Positions 35,293-43,390 of a DNA stretch of 64,000 nucleotides are shown here, one piece after another. A model generated the notes under the pieces. It ran no database searches, had not been told where the DNA came from, and saw only the letters and a list, made by a program, of their open reading frames with translations. Both the position numbers and the translations under genes were made by a program. How positions within the stretch are numbered: the stretch's first letter is position 1; every line of letters starts with the position of its first letter. Origin of the DNA: Chitinophaga polysaccharea (GTDB lineage: Bacteria > Bacteroidota > Bacteroidia > Chitinophagales > Chitinophagaceae); contig NZ_CABFVU010000002.1 in NCBI RefSeq assembly GCF_902150045.1, positions 670,001 through 734,000 on the forward strand, in the 5' to 3' direction.

Positions 35293-35994
35293 ATGAAACA
35301 CCTGATCATTCCTGTTTTAGTACTGCTGGTGGTAATAGGCGCCTGTAAAAAGGACAGTGATAGCGCAGTGCCCGACACCCATGGTAACTTTTTGTTTGTA
35401 AATGCAGCGCCCGGCAATGTTCAGTATAATGTGAAGCTGGATACATTCAGCATCGGGAATAATATAGGTTATGGTACCAATACCGGTTATAAATCGTTGA
35501 GGGCACAGAAGTATAACCTGATCATTGCAGACAGCAGGCAGCCGGGTAAGGAATTATTCCGTGGTCAGATCTATCTCCGTAATAACCGTTACTATTCCGC
35601 TTTCCTGGGGGCGGACAGTGCCGGCGCCCCGCTATTGATCACTACAGAAGACGATCTCAGGGATCCAGGTGCAGGACGGGCTAAATTCAGGTTGATTAAT
35701 TTTGCCCAGGGCTTCAGGCCCGACCGGTCACCATTGCTCATGGACCTGTATTCCGATACGCTTCCGCGTTTTTTCAGCAGGATTCCATTTCCTGCGCAAA
35801 CCGGTTTTGCGCCGCTCAATGGTGATAGCGCTCATTACAAGATCAATTTCCGTTCGTCCGACTCTTCCAATACTTCCAAACCATTAAAAACCGTGGACAT
35901 GGCCACTCAAACCGGGAAGATCTACACCCTTATCAGCAATGGTTATCCGCTGGATCCGGCCAGGTTCAATGTGTTGGTGATACAGCATAACTAG
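35293..35994 (+). CDS. DUF4397-domain lipoprotein
   Basis: The protein has 233 residues. The lipoprotein signal ends VVIGACKKDSDS. The mature start GNFLFVNAAPGNVQYNVKLD and the following KYNLIIADSRQPGKELF block are the beginning of DUF4397, an immunoglobulin-like surface domain; a second half (FRLINFAQGFRPDRSPLLMDLY) repeats the motif. Role is probably structural or adhesive at the cell surface; unknown in detail. A short relic of a second copy lies downstream at 36075-36135. Confidence 0.8.
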   Translation: MKHLIIPVLVLLVVIGACKKDSDSAVPDTHGNFLFVNAAPGNVQYNVKLDTFSIGNNIGYGTNTGYKSLRAQKYNLIIADSRQPGKELFRGQIYLRNNRYYSAFLGADSAGAPLLITTEDDLRDPGAGRAKFRLINFAQGFRPDRSPLLMDLYSDTLPRFFSRIPFPAQTGFAPLNGDSAHYKINFRSSDSSNTSKPLKTVDMATQTGKIYTLISNGYPLDPARFNVLVIQHN

Positions 35995-36059
35995 AGCGCC
36001 GGCAACACAGTGCTGAGCAGTGCCAGACCCAACACCGGGGAAAAGGATCCGCCGGTCTT

Positions 36060-36135
36060 CAGTTGTGTAACAATGGCGCCAATGCCCGCAGCAGTTTTTC
36101 GTTTGTAAATGCAATACCGGGCATCTTTTTAAAGC
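36060..36135 (+). pseudogene. relic of a duplicated DUF4397 gene start
   Basis: Read in one frame, about 36089-36130 encodes SFSFVNAIPGIF, nearly the same as FLFVNAAPGN in the lipoprotein just upstream, and the bases TTTGTAAATGCA plus CCGGGCAT are shared. No start, signal peptide or further domain remains. It may instead be chance convergence over a short stretch. Confidence 0.35.
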
Positions 36136-36159
36136 TTTATATTAATTTAATGCAGTGAT

Positions 36160-36180
36160 TTTCCACCCATGGGGTGGAAA
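36160..36180. promoter_or_regulatory. 9-base palindrome upstream of the glycerophosphodiesterase gene
   Basis: TTTCCACCC-ATG-GGGTGGAAA is a perfect dyad 41 bases before the preferred ATG at 36222. It has no T tract, so it is more likely an operator than a terminator. The binding protein is unknown. Confidence 0.4.
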
Positions 36181-36221
36181 TAAATAAATTGCTCGCTATT
36201 TTCAGCACAAACGCGGATAAC

Positions 36222-37247
36222 ATGAACAATTGCAAAAAAATATTTCTGATGGCAGGGATCACCTTAATGGGTACAGCAGCAGCAGGGCAACAGGCCAGTG
36301 CTCCTTACCTGGACGCCTATACGATTCCGGTTCAGCAAAAGAACGCCGTAATCGGGAAGATCTACGACAGGAACGGGCAGTTATCGGCTGCCACATTGCT
36401 GGAAGATAAATCAGGGTTATTTACCGTTAACGGTCATGAATTAAAACTGAAGAAAAAGGCGGCAATAAGCAAAGAAGGCAGCTTTACATACCCTGTACGC
36501 ATTAAGGCGGGTGCAGACACGGCCGATTTCCTGCTGGTGGCAGACGATTTTATCCGTAATAAAGTAGTGGCGCACCGTGGCGCATGGAAGCACCATGAGG
36601 GGAGCCAGAACAGTATTACTTCGCTGAAGGATGCGATAAAACTGGGTTGTGAGGGATCGGAGTTTGATGTGTGGTTATCATCGGATAATGAGATGGTGAT
36701 TTCGCATGACCCGGATATAGGAGGGAAGAAGGTAGAAGAGAGCACGCTTGCGGACCTGCAAACCGTGCAGCTGAAGAACGGGGACAGGGTACCTACGCCG
36801 GAAGAGTTCATTGATATAATTATGAAGCAGCACCGTACGCGGCTGGTACTGGAGCTAAAGCCATCACGTACCGGCAGGGGCGATCTGCTGGCTTCCAAAG
36901 CGGTGGCAATGGTGCAGGCGAAGAAGGCCCAGGCGTGGATGTTTTATATCAGCTTTGACTACAACATCTGCAAAAAAATAAAAGAACTTGACCCTGCGGC
37001 CAAAATAGCCTATCTCAACGGCGACAAGACGCCTGCGCAGTTACAGGCAGACGGGATATGGGGACTGGACTATAACCAGCAGGTATTTAAAAACGATCCG
37101 CAGCTGATAGCTACTGCAAAGCAACATAAAGTGACCACTAATGCCTGGACGATAGATAACCCGGAAATAATGGATGATTTGCTGAAAAACGGCGTCGATT
37201 ATATTACCACCAATGAGCCGGAAATCCTATTGGATAAGGTGAAATAA
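36222..37247 (+). CDS. glycerophosphodiester phosphodiesterase, exported
   Basis: The protein has 341 residues from ATG 36222, which puts a signal peptide first (KKIFLMAGITLMGTAAAGQ); the frame extends 16 codons upstream across no promoter. An N-terminal beta-rich region (about 25-110) precedes the GDPD barrel: VVAHRGAWKHHEGSQNS (catalytic HRG), GSEFDVWLSSDNEMVISHDP (Glu/Asp metal ligands and second His), TPEEFIDII, and LVLELKPS. It hydrolyses glycerophosphodiesters to glycerol-3-phosphate and an alcohol in the periplasm or outside. Helps phosphate or carbon recovery from lipids. It is monocistronic. Confidence 0.88.
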   Translation: MNNCKKIFLMAGITLMGTAAAGQQASAPYLDAYTIPVQQKNAVIGKIYDRNGQLSAATLLEDKSGLFTVNGHELKLKKKAAISKEGSFTYPVRIKAGADTADFLLVADDFIRNKVVAHRGAWKHHEGSQNSITSLKDAIKLGCEGSEFDVWLSSDNEMVISHDPDIGGKKVEESTLADLQTVQLKNGDRVPTPEEFIDIIMKQHRTRLVLELKPSRTGRGDLLASKAVAMVQAKKAQAWMFYISFDYNICKKIKELDPAAKIAYLNGDKTPAQLQADGIWGLDYNQQVFKNDPQLIATAKQHKVTTNAWTIDNPEIMDDLLKNGVDYITTNEPEILLDKVK

Positions 37248-37361
37248 TAATATTAGTTAAAACCTAGCTAAAAAAACGGATGGGAATATGAAAATCCGGT
37301 AAAAACCTTATTTTAGCCGTTCCATTTTTAAAATGTACTTAAAGCAAATCCACCTATTAAC

Positions 37362-37976
37362 ATGCGCACTTGTAAACAATTAGTGACTAAAGGATTATTA
37401 GCGGCATTTTCAGCCGGATTATTGATGTCTTGCCAGGGTAATAAAGCTGGTAACAGTGCGCCAGCTGCATCCTCTGCTGCAAACAGCAATACTCCTGCCG
37501 GGGGTAGTTTCAAAATTGCGTACGTAGACCTGGATTCACTGGAAGCGCATTTTGAGTATTTCAAGGAAAAAAGGGCATTGCTGGAACAAAAGCAGCAGCA
37601 GATGGATAATCAGTTGAAAGGCAAGGCCCGTGCATTGCAGAGTGAGTATGAGGATCTGCAGCGCAGGGCATCTACACTTACCCAGGAACAGGGCGAAGCC
37701 GCGCAGCGCAGCCTGATGTCCAAACAACAGCAGCTGGAGCAGGAAGCGCAGAACCTGCGTGCCTCTTATACCGAGCAGGAAACCAAATTTAACGAGGAGT
37801 TGCAGAAGAAACTGGACGATTTCCTGAAAGCATTTAATGCCGACAAACGTTTTGCATATATATTTTCTTACCGCAGCACAGCCAGCAATATCCTTTATAA
37901 GGATCCGGCTTACGATGTAACACCGGAAGTTATTAAGGGTATGAACCAGAATGGTTCAGCAACTTCTGCCAAATAA
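37362..37976 (+). CDS. OmpH/Skp-family periplasmic chaperone-like lipoprotein
   Basis: The protein has 204 residues. The signal ends GLLMSCQGNKAG, a lipobox. KIAYVDLDSLEAHFEYFKEKRALLEQ is the start of the OmpH/Skp domain, followed by a long coiled coil rich in Gln and Glu (about 70-150) and the C-terminal FAYIFSYRSTASNILYKDPAYDVT strand region. Skp holds unfolded outer-membrane proteins in the periplasm. Here the Cys suggests that it is membrane-anchored, which is common in Bacteroidota homologues. A terminator follows at 38012. Confidence 0.85.
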   Translation: MRTCKQLVTKGLLAAFSAGLLMSCQGNKAGNSAPAASSAANSNTPAGGSFKIAYVDLDSLEAHFEYFKEKRALLEQKQQQMDNQLKGKARALQSEYEDLQRRASTLTQEQGEAAQRSLMSKQQQLEQEAQNLRASYTEQETKFNEELQKKLDDFLKAFNADKRFAYIFSYRSTASNILYKDPAYDVTPEVIKGMNQNGSATSAK

Positions 37977-38011
37977 GCGAATAAACATCAGAAAAATTTT
38001 CTATCTTATAG

Positions 38012-38042
38012 TCCCGGTTCCTTTTATGAGCCGGGATTTTTT
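38012..38042 (+). terminator. terminator after the OmpH-like gene
   Basis: TCCCGGTTC with GAGCCGGGA (38012-38020, 38028-38036) and a run of T. It lies just before the permease ATG. Confidence 0.8.
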
Positions 38043-38054
38043 ATAAATATCAAT

Positions 38055-39488
38055 ATGGAAATCAACCAAACTAAATCATTCAAGCCATCCCTGGGTCTGC
38101 TGGACGCCACCATGATAGTGGCCGGTTCTATGATCGGTTCCGGGATCTTCATTGTAACTGCAGAAATTGCGCGCAGCGTGGGCGGCGCCGGATGGATCAC
38201 CGCTATGTGGGTGCTTGCAGGAGTGGTAACGCTGATTGCTGCGCTCAGTTATGGTGAGCTGTCGGGGATGTTCCCTAAAGCAGGAGGTCAGTATGTGTAT
38301 CTCCGGGAAGCCTACAATCCTTTCATTGCGTTCTTATTCGGGTGGACGCAGTTCGGCGTTATTCAAACCGGTACTATTGCCGCGGTGGCAGTGGCTTTTG
38401 CCAAGTTTACCGCTTACCTGATCCCGGGTTTCAGCGAGAAGAATATACTGTTGGATGCCGGTATTGTTCAGATTTCTGCAGCACAGGTAGTGGCTATTAT
38501 ATCTATCATCTTACTAACATTTATTAACACCCGTGGTGTACACCATGGTAAGCTGATACAAACGGTATTTACGCTGGCAAAGCTGCTTTCTTTGTTTGGC
38601 CTCATTATTTTCGGATTGCTGTTTGGGGCAAAATCGGGGATCTGGAATGCCAATTGGCAGCATGCCTGGTCCGCAGCCGCAGTTACTTCACAGAATGGTA
38701 CGGTGATAACAACTGCTTTATCGGGACTGGCGTTATTTGGCGCCATCGCTGTTTCCATGAAAGGGTCGTTGTTTTCCAGCGACGCATGGAACAATGTAAC
38801 TTTTATTGCGGGAGAGATTAAGAACCCCGCCAAGAATATTGGCCGTTCCCTTTTCCTGGGAACGCTGATTGTGACTATCATTTATGTGAGCTGTAACCTG
38901 ATGTACCTGGCCGTACTGCCGCTGAATGAAATTGCATTTGCCGCCAACGACCGTGTAGCCGTAGCCGTAACTGAAAAGATCTTTGGCGCCAGTGGCGCCA
39001 TTATTATTGCCATCATGATCATGATCTCAACTTTTGGCTGTAACAACGGGCTAATCCTGTCGGGAGCCAGGATCTATTACACCATGGCAGAAGATAAATT
39101 GTTCTTCAAAAAAGCAGGTGAGCTGAATAAGCACAGTGTGCCCGGCTATGGTTTGTGGATCCAGTGCGCATGGGCTTCCCTACTTTGTTTGACAGGGAGG
39201 TACAATGATCTGCTGGCACTGGTAATTTTCGGTGTACTGATATTTTATGTACTTACTATCCTGGGTATTTTTATTTTAAGAAAGAAACGCCCGGAGGCAG
39301 AGCGGCCATACAAGGCATTTGGTTACCCGGTGCTGCCTATGATCTACATTATTGTAGCGTTATCGCTGGCGGCACTGTTATTGGTGTTTGAAACCAGCTA
39401 CACTTTACCCGGACTGGGCATTATATTATTGGGCATTCCGATTTATTATGCTACCAAAATAAAGCTGACGGCTGATCCGGAAAGCTAA
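38055..39488 (+). CDS. APC-family amino-acid permease
   Basis: The protein has 477 residues with about 12 membrane helices. The N-terminal block LGLLDATMIVAGSMIGSGIFIVTAEIARSVG is the first broken helix of the APC fold, and MFPKAGGQYVYLREAYNPFIAFLFGW the next conserved region. FSSDAWNNVTFIAGEIKNPAKNIGRSL and ARIYYTMAEDKLFF are further family blocks. It imports or exchanges amino acids across the inner membrane; substrate not visible. A terminator precedes it by a few bases and another follows at 39531. Confidence 0.9.
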   Translation: MEINQTKSFKPSLGLLDATMIVAGSMIGSGIFIVTAEIARSVGGAGWITAMWVLAGVVTLIAALSYGELSGMFPKAGGQYVYLREAYNPFIAFLFGWTQFGVIQTGTIAAVAVAFAKFTAYLIPGFSEKNILLDAGIVQISAAQVVAIISIILLTFINTRGVHHGKLIQTVFTLAKLLSLFGLIIFGLLFGAKSGIWNANWQHAWSAAAVTSQNGTVITTALSGLALFGAIAVSMKGSLFSSDAWNNVTFIAGEIKNPAKNIGRSLFLGTLIVTIIYVSCNLMYLAVLPLNEIAFAANDRVAVAVTEKIFGASGAIIIAIMIMISTFGCNNGLILSGARIYYTMAEDKLFFKKAGELNKHSVPGYGLWIQCAWASLLCLTGRYNDLLALVIFGVLIFYVLTILGIFILRKKRPEAERPYKAFGYPVLPMIYIIVALSLAALLLVFETSYTLPGLGIILLGIPIYYATKIKLTADPES

Positions 39489-39530
39489 TTTGGACAAAAA
39501 AACACATTAATTACCACTAACGTTGTATAA

Positions 39531-39572
39531 AAAAGGGGGTCCACTGCAGTGTAAAATGCAGTGGACCCTTTT
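39531..39572 (+). terminator. terminator after the permease gene
   Basis: A perfect 12-base-pair stem GGGTCCACTGCA/TGCAGTGGACCC with flanking A and T runs. Confidence 0.92.
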
Positions 39573-40039
39573 AATTTGCACTAAGACACAAGGACATAAC
39601 AATGTCCGCTTTTAAACCCTGATTTTTTAGAAAACCCGTTACTATTTGAGAATAATTAAACAAATGAAATTGTCAACATTAGCAGAGGAAATCCCATAAA
39701 AGCAGTGGTGAGAACCACTTCCGGTTGATGAATAATGTAACGTCTGTGATCCTGGCCCTGTAATTGGTGATCTGACAATTTGTTAACAGCTATATTATTT
39801 AAACACCCTCAATTAAAACGTGTAGCCATTAGAGTGATTGATTTTTACTGCATTCAAAAAAAATATTCAAAGCAACAAATCATTATAAAATATTATTGCC
39901 GGGATGGTGCAATGGCATCATTTACGGTAAAAAAAGGAAATAAGGTGGTATAACCTTGACGGCATCTCAACCCCAAGATAACCATTGAAAGCCTTCACGA
40001 TTTGCATTCTCGAACATTCACATGACAATCTTTTACAAT
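39573..40039. other. noncoding stretch between two terminators
   Basis: No convincing gene in 467 bases. It holds hairpins GGACAT-AACA-ATGTCC (39592-39607) and AGTGGT-GAGA-ACCACT (about 39702-39717), a tRNA-like relic (39901-39968) and a terminator at its end (40040-40070). A terminator with no gene before it suggests that something noncoding is transcribed, but I find no clear promoter. Confidence 0.45.
39901..39968 (+). pseudogene. possible tRNA relic
   Basis: GGGATG can pair with CATCTC (one wobble) at the ends. The segment ATGGTGCAATGGCATCAT is close to the D arm of the tRNA-Trp in this window. The anticodon arm and a TTC-type T loop are missing. Either a decayed tRNA or chance. Confidence 0.25.
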
Positions 40040-40070
40040 AAGCGTATGGTCTCTACCATGCGCTTCTTTT
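40040..40070 (+). terminator. terminator-like hairpin before the DUF4254 gene
   Basis: AAGCGTATGG (40040-40049) pairs with CCATGCGCTT (40055-40064, one wobble), loop TCTCT, followed by CTTTTTTATT. It lies within an upstream extension of the next frame and argues for the later start there. Confidence 0.7.
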
Positions 40071-40087
40071 TTATTGTTAGCCTTTTG

Positions 40088-40095
40088 TACATTTG
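40088..40095 (+). promoter_or_regulatory. -7 element before the DUF4254 gene
   Basis: TACATTTG matches TAnnTTTG and ends 4 bases before the preferred ATG, so the mRNA may be leaderless or nearly so. No good upstream TTTG. Confidence 0.4.
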
Positions 40096-40099
40096 CGCC

Positions 40100-40705
40100 A
40101 TGTTTACACAATTGTGCAATAAGATATTTAACCAGAGTATCGTGGCCTACCATGAGCACAATGACGTGCATCAGGCCATTTCCAATCCCTATGAAAAGAG
40201 CAGTATTGAGCACCTGCTTTTCCTGAAAAACTGGATTGACACAGTGCAGTGGCACCTGGAAGACATTATCCGCGACCCGAACATTGACCCGGTGGAAGCA
40301 TTGGGGATTAAGCGTTGGATAGACCGCTCCAACCAGGAGCGTACAGATGTGGTGGAGTATATCGACAGCTATTTCCTGGAGAAATACAGCAACACGGTAC
40401 CCGCTGCAGATGCCACCATTAATACGGAAAGTCCTGCCTGGGCAATAGACCGTTTGTCTATTTTAGCCCTGAAAATTTATCATATGCAGGAAGAGGCCAC
40501 CCGTGCAGACGCCACGCCTGAGCACCGGGCTGCCTGCCAGCGTAAGCTGGATATACTCCTGGAGCAGCAGAAAGACCTGGGCACTGCCATTGAGGCGCTC
40601 CTGGCCGATATTGCTGCCGGCAGGAAGTTTATGAAGGTATACAAGCAAATGAAGATGTATAACGATCCTTCCCTGAACCCGGTTTTATACAAGAACGAAA
40701 AATAA
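40100..40705 (+). CDS. DUF4254 family protein
   Basis: The protein has 201 residues from ATG 40100; the frame is open from 40022 but that extension crosses a terminator. SSIEHLLFLKNWIDTVQWHLEDIIRDP is the DUF4254 core, followed by helices with many Glu and Arg (GIKRWIDRSNQERTDVVEYID) and an Ala-rich tail. It is all helical, cytoplasmic, function unknown. It stands 10 bases before a glycosyltransferase family 9 gene, a pairing that recurs in Bacteroidota and hints at a role in LPS or surface glycan work. Confidence 0.85.
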   Translation: MFTQLCNKIFNQSIVAYHEHNDVHQAISNPYEKSSIEHLLFLKNWIDTVQWHLEDIIRDPNIDPVEALGIKRWIDRSNQERTDVVEYIDSYFLEKYSNTVPAADATINTESPAWAIDRLSILALKIYHMQEEATRADATPEHRAACQRKLDILLEQQKDLGTAIEALLADIAAGRKFMKVYKQMKMYNDPSLNPVLYKNEK

Positions 40706-40715
40706 ACCTCCATAC

Positions 40716-41756
40716 TTGGGCACAGTTAAAACGATATTGGTTACCCGGTTGTCTGCTTTAGGCGATGTAGCCATGACCATTCCTGTAATGAAGCAGGTAC
40801 TGGATGAAAATCCGGATGTGGAGATTGTTTTTGTGACCAACCAGAACTGGGGAGCTTTGTGCGCGGGCATTCCCCGGCTCAGTTTTTTCCCGGCAGATGT
40901 AAAAGGGATTCACAAAGGGGTAAAAGGATTGTACCGCCTGTTCCGTGAAGTGAGGAAAGCCCACCGGATTACAGCAGTGGCAGACCTGCACAATGTGCTG
41001 AGATCCCAGATCATCCGGACTTTTTTCCGCCTGAGCGGCACGCCCGTGGCGGCTATTGACAAGGGCCGTGCAGAAAAGAAGGCGCTGACCCGCCGTGAAA
41101 ACAAGGTATTACAGCCGCTCAGCAGCACAATAGAACGGTATGCGGAAGTTTTCCGGCAACTGGGTCTTCGCTGTGAGATGGGCCGCAAACCTGTTTTTCA
41201 GCCCCGTATACTGCCCGGATCAGTTACAACGGTAACAGGTCCCAAACAAGGCAAAAAGTGGATTGGACTGGCTCCTTTTGCCACTTACCGGGAAAAAATG
41301 TATCCTTTGGAGAAAATGGCGGCAGTATTAGGAATGCTGGCGCGGGAGCAGGGGATACAGCTGTTTTTACTGGGAGGAGGTAAACAGGAGGTGGCATTAC
41401 TGACACAACTGGCAGCGCAATACCCGGAGGTAATTGTGGCGGCAGGGCGTTTTTCCCTGAAAGAGGAATTGGCGCTGATCAGCCAACTGGATGTGATGAT
41501 CAGTATGGACTCGGCTAACATGCACCTGGCTTCCCTGTTTGGAGTGCCGGTAGTATCTGTTTGGGGCGCTACCCATCCTTTTGCAGGATTTATGGGTTAT
41601 GGGCAGGCGCCGGAAAATGCTGTTCAGATTCATGATCTTCCCTGTCGCCCCTGTTCTGTATTTGGCAATAAACCCTGTTTCAGAGGGGATCACGCCTGTA
41701 TGGAGTGGATAAAACCGGTACAGATAGCGGAAAAAGCAAATGAGATTGTTTTATAA
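40716..41756 (+). CDS. glycosyltransferase family 9 (heptosyltransferase-like)
   Basis: The protein has 346 residues from TTG 40716; no ATG precedes the conserved start ILVTRLSALGDVAMTIPVMKQV, the GT9 N-terminal motif. IGLAPFATYREKMYPLEKMAAVL and MISMDSANMHLASLFGVPVVSVWGATHPFAGFMGYG are the donor-binding blocks. It would transfer a heptose or related sugar to the lipopolysaccharide core at the inner face of the inner membrane. It follows the DUF4254 gene by 10 bases. Cysteines near the end (LPCRPCSVFGNKPCFRGDHACMEWI) are a common feature of this family. Confidence 0.88.
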   Translation: MGTVKTILVTRLSALGDVAMTIPVMKQVLDENPDVEIVFVTNQNWGALCAGIPRLSFFPADVKGIHKGVKGLYRLFREVRKAHRITAVADLHNVLRSQIIRTFFRLSGTPVAAIDKGRAEKKALTRRENKVLQPLSSTIERYAEVFRQLGLRCEMGRKPVFQPRILPGSVTTVTGPKQGKKWIGLAPFATYREKMYPLEKMAAVLGMLAREQGIQLFLLGGGKQEVALLTQLAAQYPEVIVAAGRFSLKEELALISQLDVMISMDSANMHLASLFGVPVVSVWGATHPFAGFMGYGQAPENAVQIHDLPCRPCSVFGNKPCFRGDHACMEWIKPVQIAEKANEIVL

Positions 41757-41808
41757 GTTGTTGCAGCAAAGGATTTCAAGGGATATTTTAAAAATATTGC
41801 AAGTTTTT

Positions 41809-41838
41809 TTTGCAGGAATAAAAAAAGTTATACTTTTG
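41809..41838 (+). promoter_or_regulatory. promoter of trnQ
   Basis: TTTG (41809-41812), 18 bases, TACTTTTG (41831-41838), about 23 bases before the tRNA. Confidence 0.75.
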
Positions 41839-41860
41839 CCATCCCAAACAATAAGGGTAT

Positions 41861-41931
41861 TGCCCAATAGTATAATGGTAGTACGACAGATTTTGGTTCT
41901 GTTTGTCTAGGTTCGAATCCTGGTTGGGCAA
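41861..41931 (+). tRNA. tRNA-Gln (anticodon TTG)
   Basis: Acceptor TGCCCAA/TTGGGCA, anticodon stem ACAGA/TCTGT around TTTTGGT with TTG, T arm CTAGGTTCGAATCCTGG. No encoded CCA. Own promoter and terminator. Confidence 0.95.
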
Positions 41932-41945
41932 CAAAAATAAATAGA

Positions 41946-41971
41946 AAGTCCGCTGATCAGCGGGCTTTTTT
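41946..41971 (+). terminator. terminator of trnQ
   Basis: An 11-base-pair stem AAGTCCGCTGA/TCAGCGGGCTT (one wobble) with a run of seven T. It runs straight into a gene remnant. Confidence 0.88.
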
Positions 41972-41973
41972 TA

Positions 41974-42306
41974 TTGGGGAATGGTTATGATAGTAACCTA
42001 TCTTTTATGGTTGATGAGGACAATGGAAATCAGGCTACCTGTACTACCCTTGTTGTAGTAAATCCTCCGGCCTGTGGTAACGATGGAAATAAGGTAATTA
42101 TTTGCCATAAAGGAAAAACCATTTGCATTTCAAAAGATGCAGTGCAGGCACATCTGAATCATGGAGACCACTGGGGAGCATGCAATGGCTCTGCGACTAT
42201 GATGGAATTTGCAGACGATGATAAACCCGGCAAACACCTGCAGGTGAAAGTATATGTAGTGAGAAGCGGTGTTCAGGTTGCAACAGAGAGAATAATTATT
42301 CAATAG
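41974..42306 (+). pseudogene. 3' remnant of a secreted repeat protein (HYR/CHKG-type C-terminus)
   Basis: The frame of 110 codons has no signal peptide and begins inside a domain: VDEDNGNQATCTTLVVVNPP is the end of a HYR/immunoglobulin-like repeat. VIICHKGKTICISKDAVQAHLNHGDHWGAC is the Cys/His motif that is found near the C-terminus of large secreted Bacteroidota proteins. Upstream, the coding sequence is cut by the trnQ terminator and a stop at 41938. I read it as the tail of a large surface protein whose 5' part has been lost next to the tRNA. Translation from ATG 42007 remains possible. Confidence 0.6.
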
Positions 42307-42328
42307 CATGCCGGTAATTGGCAGATGC

Positions 42329-42365
42329 AAAAGCCCCCAGCTGGTTTTTCCGGCTGGGGGCTTTT
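42329..42365. terminator. bidirectional terminator between the remnant and the methyltransferase
   Basis: A perfect 13-base-pair stem AAAAGCCCCCAGC/GCTGGGGGCTTTT. A and T runs on both sides. Confidence 0.92.
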
Positions 42366-42369
42366 CGTT

Positions 42370-43248
42370 TTATGATCCTTTCCTGCATTTTATAATAATA
42401 AACCGGAAGGAAGGTTTGCCCGGCATTGTTTTATTGGGCTCTTCTATCTCAAAAAAATCTGTTAGCCCGTATTCTCCGAATTCCTCCCGGACAGATTCGT
42501 TGTCGTAGAAAAATATCCTGGCTCCCTTTGTTGCTTCAAAACGATCCTTGCCTATCTGTGTGCCTGCTCCGTAATTGGGTGAATTTTTTGAAATAACGGA
42601 GAAGAAGAGGTATCCATTGGGTTGCAGCTGATCATAGCAGTCGCGGATGAGCTTTTTCCGTTCTTCTTCATCCAGCAGGTAAATCAGCCCATAGCTGAAA
42701 ATTCCCCCGTAACGATGATGATCAAAAGGCATATCTGTTACTGAGCCATGATAGATTTTCATACTGTTGCCATAATGCGCTCTTGCCAGATCAATAGCCG
42801 TTTTCGAAATCTCTATACCTGTTACCTTGATACCATTGTCTATAAACACTTTTGCATTCCTTCCGTATCCTATGCCCGGAATCAATACATCTTTAATATC
42901 TTCCTTTATAAAAAAATCCTTTGCTAAAAGGGTAGAGTCAGCCGGCTCAAATCCCCACATAGTCTGCTTGTCAATAAAGCTGGATTCCCAGAATGACCCT
43001 GTTTCATGAGAGCTGGGTTTACTTTTGATACAAACCTTGTCTTCCATCAGCATACAAACAAATCCCAACGCCCGGACAGTTGAAATGACTGCATCTGTAT
43101 TAATTTCCGACGCCTCCACGCGAAGTATTTTGTCGCGATCATTATGATCAAAGTTGATACGTGCACCGGGAAGCGTTTCTTTCAGCGCCTTTAACACGTT
43201 TTCTGCCAGCTCCGGTTCCGGAATATTTGTTTTGAAGATTTCAATCAT
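42370..43248 (-). CDS. class I SAM-dependent methyltransferase with an N-terminal ferredoxin-like domain
   Basis: The protein has 292 residues from ATG 43248; the longer frame (to 43377) runs through the promoter and palindrome, so the later start is right. Residues 1-75 (MIEIFKTNIPEPELAENVLKALKE... then RALGFVCMLMED) look like an alpha-beta HMA-like domain without the metal CxxC. Residues 90-290 form the methyltransferase: WESSFIDKQTMWGFEPAD, motif I VLIPGIGYGRNA (121-132), VTGIEIS, and IFSYGLIYLLDEEERKKLI. The fold resembles TehB/thiopurine-type enzymes that methylate small or toxic compounds. The palindrome over its promoter suggests tight control. Confidence 0.78.
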   Translation of the reverse strand: MIEIFKTNIPEPELAENVLKALKETLPGARINFDHNDRDKILRVEASEINTDAVISTVRALGFVCMLMEDKVCIKSKPSSHETGSFWESSFIDKQTMWGFEPADSTLLAKDFFIKEDIKDVLIPGIGYGRNAKVFIDNGIKVTGIEISKTAIDLARAHYGNSMKIYHGSVTDMPFDHHRYGGIFSYGLIYLLDEEERKKLIRDCYDQLQPNGYLFFSVISKNSPNYGAGTQIGKDRFEATKGARIFFYDNESVREEFGEYGLTDFFEIEEPNKTMPGKPSFRFIIIKCRKGS

Positions 43249-43336
43249 GATAAAGTATTTATGTGCCGGCAATTGCAACAGCCTTCCAGTCATGTTTCTT
43301 CCAGCTGATTTTATTTTGCCGGGATTCTCTGAAAGA

Positions 43337-43390
43337 CAAAGGTAGTGATAATTTTCATTAATGCAACATTGTTGCATTAATGAAAATTAT
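43337..43390 (-). promoter_or_regulatory. methyltransferase promoter with a 43-base perfect palindrome
   Basis: On the minus strand TTG, 19 bases, TACCTTTG (43337-43344) is a good promoter about 90 bases before the ATG. The -33 TTG lies in the centre of an inverted repeat with 21-base arms (43348-43368 and 43370-43390, one base between), centred on TGCAACA-T-TGTTGCA. A repressor bound there would block the -33 element. Confidence 0.8.

Noticed and set aside
43249..43377. N-terminal extension of the methyltransferase
   Set aside because: The extension is translated from the promoter and palindrome region, upstream of or over the predicted transcript start.
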